Assembly (NCBI GenBank): GCA_026416095.1
Contig: JAOAFV010000033.1
Location: 1-46,267 of the forward strand
Length of the DNA stretch: 46,267 nt
Direction: 5' to 3'
Source of the DNA: Bacteroidales bacterium
GTDB taxonomy: Bacteria; Bacteroidota; Bacteroidia; Bacteroidales; GWA2-32-17
A model generated the notes under the pieces. That model had not been told where the DNA came from, ran no database searches, and was given only the letters and a program-made list of their open reading frames with translations. Each line of letters opens with the position of its first letter. Within the stretch, counting starts at the first letter, position 1. Shown here piece by piece: positions 28,454-36,617 of this stretch. Both the position numbers and the translations under genes were made by a program.

Positions 28454-28619
28454 AAGCAGGATGAATTGCTTCAACTGGGCAAACAGCAGCACAAGCTCCG
28501 CAATCGGTGCAAATTTCAGGATCAATTTTATAAATTTCTCCTGCAGAAATAGCGTTTACCGGACATTCATCAATACATGTTCCACATGCTGTACAATCAC
28601 TTGTAATAACGTATGCCAT
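28452..28619 (-). CDS. 2[4Fe-4S] ferredoxin
   Basis: A 55-residue electron carrier, read from ATG at 28619 to TAA at 28452. Two cluster motifs are present: CTACGTCIDECP near residues 9-20 and CTDCGACAAVCP near 38-49. Each has CxxCxxCxxxCP, the pattern for a [4Fe-4S] cluster, so this is a clostridial-type bacterial ferredoxin. It has its own consensus promoter and a terminator at its end, so it is monocistronic. It may serve pyruvate:ferredoxin oxidoreductase-type enzymes, which would suit an anaerobe, but no such partner is in the window. Confidence 0.95.
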   Translation of the reverse strand: MAYVITSDCTACGTCIDECPVNAISAGEIYKIDPEICTDCGACAAVCPVEAIHPA

Positions 28620-28647
28620 TTTTTTAGGTATTTAAAGTTAACAGCGC

Positions 28648-28678
28648 CAAATTTATTGCGATGAAAATATTATGCAAA
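28648..28678 (-). promoter_or_regulatory. Promoter of the ferredoxin gene
   Basis: On the minus strand TTTG (28675-28678) is followed after 19 bases by TAAATTTG (28648-28655), a full match to the Bacteroidota consensus. The predicted start lies about 22 bases before the ATG at 28619. Confidence 0.75.
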
Positions 28679-28693
28679 TGATTTTTTTCAGAA

Positions 28694-29329
28694 TTATAAA
28701 TTTTTTATTATAAAAGTGCTAACTAACGAAATTAGTCCGAATATTGAAATTAATAAGCCCATTATTTTGTTTAACCACCATAATTGACGAATTTTAAATT
28801 TTTTTCTGAATAGATTTACAACAATAACAAGAATAGTCCACCATAGCGAGGCACCGATAAATACTCCAAAAATCAATTGAATTAACTCAAAATATGTTCT
28901 TTCTTTTACTACAATATTGAAACCAGCAAATACTGCCCCAAAAACAAAAATTGTAAGTGGATTCGAAAGAGTAAGGAAAAATATTTTTAAAATTTCAAGC
29001 GATATTGCTTTTGTTCCACTGTTTTTAGTTCTAATTTGGGTAATAACATTTGAAAAAAAAATTCTTATACCTAAAATTATTAAAATTAATCCTCCAATTA
29101 TTCTAAGAATTTGTTGCTGTTGTTCAATGAAACTATGAATAAAGCTTATACTGAAAGCGGCAATAGATGCAAAAAATGTATCGCCGAGAGCAGCGCCTGT
29201 GCCAGCAATAAATCCGGCTTTATATCCTTTGTTAAGAGTACGTTGCATAATTATAAGCCCAATAGGTCCAATTGGCACCGAAGAAAAAAAGCCTATTAAT
29301 ATTCCTTTAATAAATATTTCAAAATTCAT
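28694..29329 (-). CDS. LysE/RhtB-family exporter
   Basis: A 211-residue membrane protein with about six hydrophobic segments. The N-terminal signature SSVPIGPIGLIIMQRTLNKG (residues 16-35) and AGFIAGTGAALGDTFFA are typical of LysE-type amino-acid and metabolite exporters, as is TLSNPLTIFVFGAVFAG near 115-131. The exported compound is unknown. Its start overlaps the 3' end of mqnA by 11 bases, so the two are probably cotranscribed. Confidence 0.85.
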   Translation of the reverse strand: MNFEIFIKGILIGFFSSVPIGPIGLIIMQRTLNKGYKAGFIAGTGAALGDTFFASIAAFSISFIHSFIEQQQQILRIIGGLILIILGIRIFFSNVITQIRTKNSGTKAISLEILKIFFLTLSNPLTIFVFGAVFAGFNIVVKERTYFELIQLIFGVFIGASLWWTILVIVVNLFRKKFKIRQLWWLNKIMGLLISIFGLISLVSTFIIKNL

Positions 29330-30068
29330 GATTGCTTGATAATCTATAAAATAAATTTAATGAAGTTAAAGAATCCTGTGTAAAATTAAAAATTATTTTA
29401 TTATTAATATAATCCAACCACTTTTCTTTACTAATTATTTCCTTACATAAAACGCTTGCTTCATTTCTGTGTTCGATTCCCCACTTTATTGAGTTTTCGA
29501 ATTTTTGTAATATATTTATATCGATATTATTTTTTTTTATCCAATATGCAAAAACAAATGGTAATTTTGTATAGTTCCACCAAAGTTGAGCTAAATCGTA
29601 TGAATATTTATACATTTGTGAATTCAGCAAGGCTTTATCGCCAATAACAAGAATTCCTTCGTTTTTTGAAATTTTATTGAACAATGAATTAGAAGAATTA
29701 ACAAAATTAAATTTTTTCTTTAGATAATATTTAGAAATTACTTTAAATAATTTAACAGAAGTTACTGATTCACTGTCTGTTATAATTGTATCTATTTCTT
29801 CTAAAAAGTTATTTGAAAGTATTAAAACCGAATCTACTTTTTTGTTTGCAATAATACCATATGGTAGATAATCATTATTTAAGAAAGTATCGACTGTTCC
29901 TGTTGGCATTAAAAGGAAATCGTATCTGTTTTCGTGATAAGCTCTAGCACAAAGGGCTGGCGATACTACCTGAAGGTTAATATCTACGTCTTTCAAATAA
30001 GGCGAATTTTTTATGCTGTATATATATGGTAACGTATTAATATAAGAAACTGCAATAATGTTAACCAT
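29319..30068 (-). CDS. mqnA: Chorismate dehydratase of the futalosine menaquinone pathway
   Basis: A 249-residue MqnA-type protein. The start (VNIIAVSYINTLPYIYSI) is the family hallmark, followed by SPALCARAYHENRYDFLLMP, VDSVLILSN near 78-86, GILVIGDKAL near 137-146 and the late LAQLWWNYTKLPFVFAYW. MqnA dehydrates chorismate to 3-enolpyruvylbenzoate, the first step of futalosine-dependent menaquinone synthesis. The related MqnD has a different start, so MqnA is preferred. No other mqn gene is in the window. It begins one base after the end of yidC. Confidence 0.85.
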   Translation of the reverse strand: MVNIIAVSYINTLPYIYSIKNSPYLKDVDINLQVVSPALCARAYHENRYDFLLMPTGTVDTFLNNDYLPYGIIANKKVDSVLILSNNFLEEIDTIITDSESVTSVKLFKVISKYYLKKKFNFVNSSNSLFNKISKNEGILVIGDKALLNSQMYKYSYDLAQLWWNYTKLPFVFAYWIKKNNIDINILQKFENSIKWGIEHRNEASVLCKEIISKEKWLDYINNKIIFNFTQDSLTSLNLFYRLSSNHEF

Positions 30069-30069
30069 T

Positions 30070-31947
30070 TTATAATTTTCTTCTTTTTGCGTTTGCTTTT
30101 TGTTGTTCTCTAATTATTTTTTCCATTCTTTCTTGCCATGCCGATTTTTTTCGAGGTTTCTTTTTATTCTCTTCTATTTGTTTTAGAAGTTTTTCTTCAT
30201 CAACGAATTTTGAAAATAAAAACATTTGAGCAAAAGAAAATATATTGAATAATAAATAATAATAACTTAATCCTGCAGAATAATTATTAAATATGAATAG
30301 AAACATGATAGGGAAAAGATAAGATAAAAATTTCATGCTTGGCATCGATGTACTTTGAGGGTTTAATCTATTTTGAATGTAAGTATATGCAATTGTACTT
30401 AATGTCATTAATAGACAAAATAAGCTTATATGATTACCCAGAAGTGGAATATTTACTGAAAAAGTAATAATTGAATCGTAGCTTGACAAATCGTCTGCCC
30501 ATAAGAATGATTTATGTCTTAATTCAAAAGATTGTGGAAAAAACCTAAAGAGGGCAAATAATATTGGTAATTGCAATAACATAGGTAGGCAACCGCCCAT
30601 TGGGTTTACTCCGGCTCTTCTGTACAGATTCATTGTAGCTTGTTGTAATTCCAATGGCTTATCTTTGGGTATTTTTTTTTGTAGTTCGGCTATTTGGGGT
30701 TGAAGTATTTTCATTTTAGCTGTTGCAAGGTATGATTTATATGTTAATGGAAATAATATAATTTTAACAAGAATTGTCATTATTAAAATAATTATTCCAT
30801 AATTAGGAATAAAATCATCAAGAAAATTAAAAACAGGAATAACAAAGTATTTGTTAACCCATCCAAAAATTCCCCAACCTAATGGTATAATTTTTTCCAA
30901 TTCAGGTATACCTTGTTTTTTTAAGGTATTAAAATGATTAATGCCAAAATAAAGAGTAAAATTTTGGGTATAATTTTTTATTTCACTATAATTCAATATA
31001 AGTTCGCTAGATAATTCTTTTAAAATTTTAGAATTTTGCAATGGATATTCTTTGGTTTCAAGAATTGCGCTTTCAAAATATTCATGTGCCGAAAACACTA
31101 CAGAGAAAAATTGTTGTTTGTATGCTATCCATTTTAATTTATTTGTAATTTCTTGTTTATCGTTTTTTGTTTCGGAAAGATATTCAACTTCATCGTTTAA
31201 GTACTTATAATATATAGTGGTATTCGATTTTTCGAAATCGTAGTTTTTTTCGCATTGTTCGGGGTATATTTTAATATTGTATGTTACGTAGTCTATTTTT
31301 GTTTTTAAAATTTCATTGAAGTTGTGCCAATTAATGGAATAATTAACTTTATAAGAATCGGGATGTAGATTATAAATAAAGTCGATATAATGTAAAGAAT
31401 CTGCATGTAATCTAAATATTAATTGAGCAGACTTATCTTTTGCATTTATAAATGTGTCTGATGTTAAGGGTTCAAAAAATAAATTTTCAGTACTTATTAA
31501 TTTATTTTCTGTGAAAAAATTTAGTGAAAAGATATTTGAATCATTTGCAAGTAATTGAACATTGTGTCCAGAGTAATTTTTAAACTCTTTGAGTTCAACT
31601 TTTATTGGACGAGCTCCTTTATTGGAAAATGTGATTCTTAATTTATTATTTTCAATAACATAATTTTTTACTTTTCCAATGGCTGCTTTGTAAAGAATAC
31701 CGTAACGTTCTTTAAGTATTTTTAGATAGGTTGTTGTATCATTTTCGTTGTCTGCAATTATATGAGCTTTATTTGAAGAATTGGCAAGAATTTGTTTTCT
31801 AGTTAAGGTATCGTTTTGTAAAGAATATAAAGAATCGGTCTTATTTTTTGCCTTGTTTAATGTTTCCTGCGGAGGTCTGTTTAGAATACCAAACAGAATG
31901 AATAATAAAAATATTAATATTAATCCGATAATAGTATTTTTATCCAT
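30070..31947 (-). CDS. yidC: Membrane protein insertase YidC
   Basis: It inserts and folds inner-membrane proteins, with or without Sec. The 625-residue Gram-negative form has an N-terminal anchor (TIIGLILIFLLFILFGILN), a large periplasmic beta domain at about 75-330, and five core helices from about 370. Landmarks are NYGIIILIMTILVKIILFPL, then QPQIAELQKKIPKDK, and PMGGCLPMLLQLPILFALFR. The C-terminal tail is strongly basic (KKKPRKKSAW, then AKRRKL), as expected for ribosome contact. It has its own -7 element upstream. Confidence 0.95.
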   Translation of the reverse strand: MDKNTIIGLILIFLLFILFGILNRPPQETLNKAKNKTDSLYSLQNDTLTRKQILANSSNKAHIIADNENDTTTYLKILKERYGILYKAAIGKVKNYVIENNKLRITFSNKGARPIKVELKEFKNYSGHNVQLLANDSNIFSLNFFTENKLISTENLFFEPLTSDTFINAKDKSAQLIFRLHADSLHYIDFIYNLHPDSYKVNYSINWHNFNEILKTKIDYVTYNIKIYPEQCEKNYDFEKSNTTIYYKYLNDEVEYLSETKNDKQEITNKLKWIAYKQQFFSVVFSAHEYFESAILETKEYPLQNSKILKELSSELILNYSEIKNYTQNFTLYFGINHFNTLKKQGIPELEKIIPLGWGIFGWVNKYFVIPVFNFLDDFIPNYGIIILIMTILVKIILFPLTYKSYLATAKMKILQPQIAELQKKIPKDKPLELQQATMNLYRRAGVNPMGGCLPMLLQLPILFALFRFFPQSFELRHKSFLWADDLSSYDSIITFSVNIPLLGNHISLFCLLMTLSTIAYTYIQNRLNPQSTSMPSMKFLSYLFPIMFLFIFNNYSAGLSYYYLLFNIFSFAQMFLFSKFVDEEKLLKQIEENKKKPRKKSAWQERMEKIIREQQKANAKRRKL

Positions 31948-31966
31948 TTTTCACTAATTTAAATTG

Positions 31967-31974
31967 CAAAGGTA
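31967..31974 (-). promoter_or_regulatory. -7 element for yidC
   Basis: The minus strand reads TACCTTTG, matching TAnnTTTG, 19 bases before the ATG at 31947. No matching -33 TTTG is evident. Confidence 0.55.
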
Positions 31975-32015
31975 AGTTAATTTTATCAATAATTTTAATG
32001 ATGTTTACAAAAAAA

Positions 32016-34307
32016 CTAATTAAAAAACATAATTTTAGCAACAAATGTTTCTGAACCATCGTTATTAGTTATAAAAACAAGATATATGCCAGTTTGTACT
32101 CTTTTCCCTTCGTGATTTTTACCATTCCATATTGCTTGTCCACCTTGAGCTTTTGTTTCATAGACTAAGTTTCCAGCAATGTCGGTTATTTTAACATAAG
32201 CATTTTCTACTAAACCTCTTATTGCAATTAGTCCATTATATCCACTTTTAACAGGGTTGGGAAATACTACTACGTTGTTGTTATTTTCAGATCCTTCGGT
32301 AGCTGTTCCTCTAAATGAACATAGTCCGGCATCGGTTACAAAGAAAACTTCGCCGGTAAATGGTTCAATAGCAATATCGATAATATAATCGGAAAGAAGA
32401 GGACTATTATCTTTAGTAAAATTATAAATTTGCTTTGAGCAATCTGAATTCATTAGAAATACTCCGCCATTAAGTGTACCAATCCATTTATTATTAGCCC
32501 CATCTACTGCTATGGCAGTTATTGTTTGCGACTCAAAAAGATAATTAGCTTGACCAGGTATTTCATTTGGTAGCTTTATTCGTTGAGCTCTTATATCCTC
32601 TTTAAAAATGTCTTGCTTGGTATCGTAATATACTATGCCATTAGAAGTACCAATCCATAATAATTCGTTTTTATCAAGTGCCATGCAAAAGGCATCGTTC
32701 GAAACCAATTCGCCATTTTGATCAATAATTGTAATTTTTTTTACTTTATCGTCGGCTTCATTGTCTATTGTATTATTTTCGTTAAATACAACTAAGCCTC
32801 CTCCTTTTGGTAATATTATCCATTTTTGACCCGATTTGGTTACAATAAGTTCGCCAGTAATTTTTTTGCTTCCTATTGCCGCAGATAATGAAAAGCTTTT
32901 CCACTTCTTGTCGGATGTGAAAACACTTAGTTGTTTTTCTACTTCAGAATTTGCAATCCAAAGATTATTATTTTCGTCATAATCGATACCTGTAACTCTT
33001 ACATATGGCGACCCAGGAATTGCACTTTGTAAGCTACTATTCTTATCGTTATATAAATTAACTACCTTTTTTTCTTTTGCATTAATGAATATAAGACCAC
33101 CTCCAAAAGAACCACAAACAACCTCATCTTTATTATTTGGATTAATTCGTATAGGGCAAATATCGAAAATTCCTTTTAAAATTGTATCGGAATTAGGGTT
33201 GATGGTATACCATTCACTATTATTTGAGTAATTATAAATTTGAGGGGCTAACCATAAATTATTGTATGCTGAGTTTATACCTCCGTGAGTTAACCATACG
33301 CTGTTTTTTATTGCATCGATTCTAAAAAAGGTATTTGTCGATGGCCCCGAAGGTTTTGTCCAAAAAAAATTACCACTTGAAGTTCTATAACCAAGGCCAC
33401 TCCACATATCGGCAAACCATAAGTACCCATTATTATCTAAAGTAGCATCGGCAGGTGCAAACCATTCATTAGTTATTGTTTCAATCTCAAAATTTTTATT
33501 AATTTTATAAATTTTCTTATCCACTATTGCAAGTAAGTAATTTCCACAATTTTTTAAACCTTTTACGTTTTTTATACTATCGTTAAAGGTTTGCCATACG
33601 TTGTTATGTAAATAATATAGTTGGCTATTATTGAAAATTACAAATATAGAATTTGAGAAATGTGTAATAAATGAATAACTTTCATTTGGATAAGGTAGAT
33701 TAGAAAGTTTTGTCCAATTAGTATAATTTGCTAAGTTTAAAGTAAGATTTGATATGTATAAGCCTCTTTTTGTTGCTGCAATAATTTCATTGTCTTTTAT
33801 GCTAATAGCATATACACATAAATTTTGTCCGTATTCTCCTATAAAGTAGTTTTCTGTGATATTTTTAGTAATCAAGTTTAAAACAACTATCCCAAAACCA
33901 CATGAGAGGTAGAGGTTATTATTATAATAAAAGGCATTGTAAATAGCTTTGTCGCCAAGAATGTTAGACTCTTTTATGTACGAAATGTTATAAATAACAT
34001 TGTTAGTGAGTAAATCAATGTTACCATTTTTATAACCAATAAATAGAGTTTTATGTTCTTTTATATATTTTATACAATTAATGTTTATATCAGATAGTCC
34101 TTCAAGTTTTGATAAAGTGTGCAATGAATTATCGGATTTTTTAATATAGAATATGCCTTTTTCTGTTGCACAATATACAATATCGTTTGCATCTTCGACA
34201 AATTTTCCTTGATAGAAAGAGAGATAGTATTTCCAATGTTCAAGAGGAACCTGAGAATATATAATCTTTACACCAAAAAGTATTAAAAAAATAATGTTGA
34301 TACGCAT
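32016..34307 (-). CDS. porZ: PorZ-like T9SS protein (two beta-propellers plus sorting domain)
   Basis: About 763 residues. A signal peptide (MRINIIFLILFGVKIIYSQ) is followed by two propeller regions built from repeats such as TEKGIFYI, GNYLLAIVDKKIYKI, NGYLWFADMWSGL, NNLWIAN, ELLWIGTSNGIVYYD and NKWIGTLNGGVFLM. The C-terminal 85 residues form a T9SS-type domain (VVVFPNPVKSG, VQTGIYLVFITN). Size and layout agree with PorZ, the sortase-complex component that supplies A-LPS to PorU in Porphyromonas. Generic two-component-propeller proteins are an alternative, but the lack of a kinase and the CTD favour PorZ. The ATG at 34307 is chosen because an upstream in-frame start would overlap ilvE and precede the signal peptide. 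Confidence 0.8.
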   Translation of the reverse strand: MRINIIFLILFGVKIIYSQVPLEHWKYYLSFYQGKFVEDANDIVYCATEKGIFYIKKSDNSLHTLSKLEGLSDININCIKYIKEHKTLFIGYKNGNIDLLTNNVIYNISYIKESNILGDKAIYNAFYYNNNLYLSCGFGIVVLNLITKNITENYFIGEYGQNLCVYAISIKDNEIIAATKRGLYISNLTLNLANYTNWTKLSNLPYPNESYSFITHFSNSIFVIFNNSQLYYLHNNVWQTFNDSIKNVKGLKNCGNYLLAIVDKKIYKINKNFEIETITNEWFAPADATLDNNGYLWFADMWSGLGYRTSSGNFFWTKPSGPSTNTFFRIDAIKNSVWLTHGGINSAYNNLWLAPQIYNYSNNSEWYTINPNSDTILKGIFDICPIRINPNNKDEVVCGSFGGGLIFINAKEKKVVNLYNDKNSSLQSAIPGSPYVRVTGIDYDENNNLWIANSEVEKQLSVFTSDKKWKSFSLSAAIGSKKITGELIVTKSGQKWIILPKGGGLVVFNENNTIDNEADDKVKKITIIDQNGELVSNDAFCMALDKNELLWIGTSNGIVYYDTKQDIFKEDIRAQRIKLPNEIPGQANYLFESQTITAIAVDGANNKWIGTLNGGVFLMNSDCSKQIYNFTKDNSPLLSDYIIDIAIEPFTGEVFFVTDAGLCSFRGTATEGSENNNNVVVFPNPVKSGYNGLIAIRGLVENAYVKITDIAGNLVYETKAQGGQAIWNGKNHEGKRVQTGIYLVFITNNDGSETFVAKIMFFN

Positions 34308-34330
34308 TGTTACTATAAAAAATGAGTTTT

Positions 34331-35347
34331 TTATAAAATTACTTCGGTCCAATTAAATATATCTTCGATTTCGCCATGTTGAATACCTACAAGTGTATTG
34401 TATAATTTTGTTGAAATAGGTCCGGGTTTACCATCTTTGCAGAAATGGTATTTTTTACCAGTATCTAGGTCGATGATTTCGGAAATGGGAGTTATAATTG
34501 CAGCAGTGCCACATGCTCCAACTTCTTCGAATGTTTCAATTTCGTCGAGTGGTAAAGGACGTTTTTCAACTTTCATTCCCATAAATTCGGCAAGCTTCAT
34601 TAAGCTTCTATTAGTTATAGAATCTAATATTGAAGTAGAATAAGGAGTTATGTAAGTATTATTTTTTATACCAAAAAAGTTTGCAGCTCCAATTTCATCG
34701 ATATATTTTTTTTCTTTAGCATCGAGATACATAGGAGATGAATATCCTGCTTTATGGACTTTTACAATACCTCTCAAGCTTGCAGCATAATTACCACCGA
34801 CCTTAAAGGTTCCAGTACCTAGGGGCGCTGCTCTGTCGCTATCTCTCACTATTGCTATTTTAACTGGTTTAAAACCTTCTTTAAAGTACGGACCTACAGG
34901 GGTAACAAAAACAATAAACATGTATTCAGAAGCAGGTTTAACGCCTACTTCTGCTCCTGTTCCAATTAGTAGTGGTCTAATATATAATGTAGCACCAGTT
35001 CCGTATGGTGGTATGTATTTTTTATTTAGTTCAACAGCCTTTATGATAGCTTTATAAAACAACTCTATTGGTACTTCGGGCATATGTAATCCTTTAGCTG
35101 AATGTTGCAGTCGTTCGGCATTATCTTTCCATCTAAACAATCGTACTTTATTGTCTTTTCCACAATATGCTTTTAGGCCTTCGAATGCTTGTTGACCATA
35201 ATGTAAAGCAGTTGCTGCAATATGAATAGGGAAATATTCACTATCGCTTATTTCAATATCAGACCATTGCCCATTTTTATAATAACTCCTAACGTTGTAG
35301 TCGGTTTTTACATAACCAAAAGGCAATTTACTCCACTCTAAGTTCAT
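34331..35347 (-). CDS. ilvE: Branched-chain amino acid aminotransferase
   Basis: A PLP enzyme making Leu, Ile and Val from their keto acids. The 338-residue length fits fold-type IV. Landmarks are HYGQQAFEGLKAY near 50-62, FRWKDNAERLQHSAKGLHMP, YIRPLLIGTGAEVGVKP near 126-142 and FKVGGNYAASL near 181-191. The PLP-lysine and Glu segment follows, with KKYIDEIGAANFFGI and EVGACGTAAIITPI. It sits 2 bases after siaC and 23 bases before the PorZ signal-peptide start, in a tight minus-strand group. Confidence 0.93.
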   Translation of the reverse strand: MNLEWSKLPFGYVKTDYNVRSYYKNGQWSDIEISDSEYFPIHIAATALHYGQQAFEGLKAYCGKDNKVRLFRWKDNAERLQHSAKGLHMPEVPIELFYKAIIKAVELNKKYIPPYGTGATLYIRPLLIGTGAEVGVKPASEYMFIVFVTPVGPYFKEGFKPVKIAIVRDSDRAAPLGTGTFKVGGNYAASLRGIVKVHKAGYSSPMYLDAKEKKYIDEIGAANFFGIKNNTYITPYSTSILDSITNRSLMKLAEFMGMKVEKRPLPLDEIETFEEVGACGTAAIITPISEIIDLDTGKKYHFCKDGKPGPISTKLYNTLVGIQHGEIEDIFNWTEVIL

Positions 35348-35349
35348 AT

Positions 35350-35730
35350 TTATTCGTTTATTTCGATTATTTCTATAGGAATTTTAACAATTTCTGAAAA
35401 CTCTAAACCGCTATCTTTTATATCTTCGTCGTCAACTTGGTAATACCATTTGATTTGTATATCTTTACCTTTTTCTAATTCGCGTTTGAAAATAAGTAAA
35501 AGGTTTATGAGCGATTTTGATGTGGCGGTGTTTATGTAATCAAGTTTAAATTCTATAATTGTTTTTTCATTTGGATTCTTAAAATATTCTTCGAACCATT
35601 GAATTATAGGTTCATAAAATTCAGTAACATTTTCAGGAAAACTTTTACCTTGTATTAAGAAAATATTTTTATTTTTATCTAGGAGCACATAAGGGCTATC
35701 GGCCTTTTCTAATACTTCATACCTTCTCAT
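35350..35730 (-). CDS. siaC: SiaC-family regulatory phosphoprotein (DUF1987)
   Basis: A 126-residue protein of the DUF1987/SiaC family. Known members are phosphorylated by SiaB and, unphosphorylated, activate a diguanylate cyclase. The family core is NIFLIQGKSFPENVTEFYEP and then FKLDYINTATSKSLINLL. With the ATG at 35730, the Thr in YINTATSK falls at residue 68, equal in number to the phosphorylated Thr68 reported in the Pseudomonas protein. That start is chosen because the frame upstream has only TTG at 35754. It overlaps the siaB-like gene by 14 bases. No cyclase is in the window, so the output is unknown. Confidence 0.8.
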   Translation of the reverse strand: MRRYEVLEKADSPYVLLDKNKNIFLIQGKSFPENVTEFYEPIIQWFEEYFKNPNEKTIIEFKLDYINTATSKSLINLLLIFKRELEKGKDIQIKWYYQVDDEDIKDSGLEFSEIVKIPIEIIEINE

Positions 35731-36292
35731 GTACGTTAAATTTTTTAAGTTCAACTTTCAAAATAAAATTATAAAAATTATCTGATAAATCTTCGAAATA
35801 AAATGTTAAATTATTATTGCTCTTTCGTGCTAAATAAAGAAATCCTAACCCTGCACCTCCTTTATTATTAAGTGTTCCATTTTCTAGCTGTTTTAAAAAC
35901 ATTTTGCGTATTTCTTCTTTACTTTTACCTTTTATTTTTTTTTCGTATTCACAAATTGTTAAATACTGCTCTTTGAGTATTTTATTTCCTGTAATAACAA
36001 TAATACTTTCTTTATTATGAATAACAAGAATTGCACCTTTTTTAAAAGATAAATTGTAATAATGTTTTTCAATGTTTTGTATTACTTCTACTATGATACA
36101 AAATACTTTTTTTTGTAATATTCTTGATAAGTTTGTTCTTTTAAGGTTACATTCAAGTGTGTATATTAAAGTTTTTATTATTTCATGATTTACTTCTCCT
36201 TCGTACATGAGAATAACTTCAGATTCGCCTAATCCTTTAATAATATTAATAACATAATTGCTATAAAGTATGTATTTTTCTTTTAAAGTCAT
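35717..36292 (-). CDS. siaB: SiaB-family protein kinase (DUF6272-like)
   Basis: A 191-residue GHKL-type ATPase-fold protein. The N-box is recognisable as FCIIVEVIQNIEKHYYN near 83-99 and the G-box as NNKGGAGLGFLYLARKS near 142-158. The first 60 residues are helical. In Pseudomonas SiaB phosphorylates SiaC, opposed by the phosphatase SiaA. Overlap of its 3' end with siaC supports the assignment. No SiaA-like phosphatase is present here. Confidence 0.75.
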   Translation of the reverse strand: MTLKEKYILYSNYVINIIKGLGESEVILMYEGEVNHEIIKTLIYTLECNLKRTNLSRILQKKVFCIIVEVIQNIEKHYYNLSFKKGAILVIHNKESIIVITGNKILKEQYLTICEYEKKIKGKSKEEIRKMFLKQLENGTLNNKGGAGLGFLYLARKSNNNLTFYFEDLSDNFYNFILKVELKKFNVHEKV

Positions 36293-36617
36293 CTAATAAA
36301 TGAGTGAAATTTTGCTCCAAAATAAGTAAAATAAACAATTTAAAAAAAATTTTTAAGTTAATTTTACAATACTTCAATTTTTAATATATTTAAAATAAAA
36401 TAAGTTTTTTTAACTATTTTGGAAAAATGATTTAATCATTTTTTAAAAGTAATGAAAAAAAATTTACCCTTAAATTTTTGCTTAAGTTGGTAATCTTGCT
36501 TTTATTTTATTATTCAATTAATTCAATTTGTTTTTGCAAATACAAAAAATGCTTCATTGCTAAAAAAATAATTTAATGATTAGTGAAATTTGTTGAACTA
36601 AATATATTTTGTTTACA
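36293..36617. other. 325-base AT-rich intergenic region upstream of siaB
   Basis: The region lies between siaB and the murF stop and should hold the siaB promoter. On the minus strand TATTTTGG near 36320 is an imperfect -7 element. A palindrome with 10-base arms (AAAAATGATT, one T, AATCATTTTT) lies at 36423-36443 and could be a weak terminator for the murF operon or an operator. I see no coding sequence or RNA gene here. Confidence 0.4.

Noticed and set aside
28461-28664. Plus-strand reading frame of 67 codons
   Set aside because: It is the antisense of the 2[4Fe-4S] ferredoxin, whose cysteine motifs, promoter and terminator are clear.
32016-34307. Hybrid two-component sensor
   Set aside because: The propeller repeats resemble those of hybrid sensors, but there is no kinase, receiver or membrane domain and the protein ends in a T9SS-type domain.
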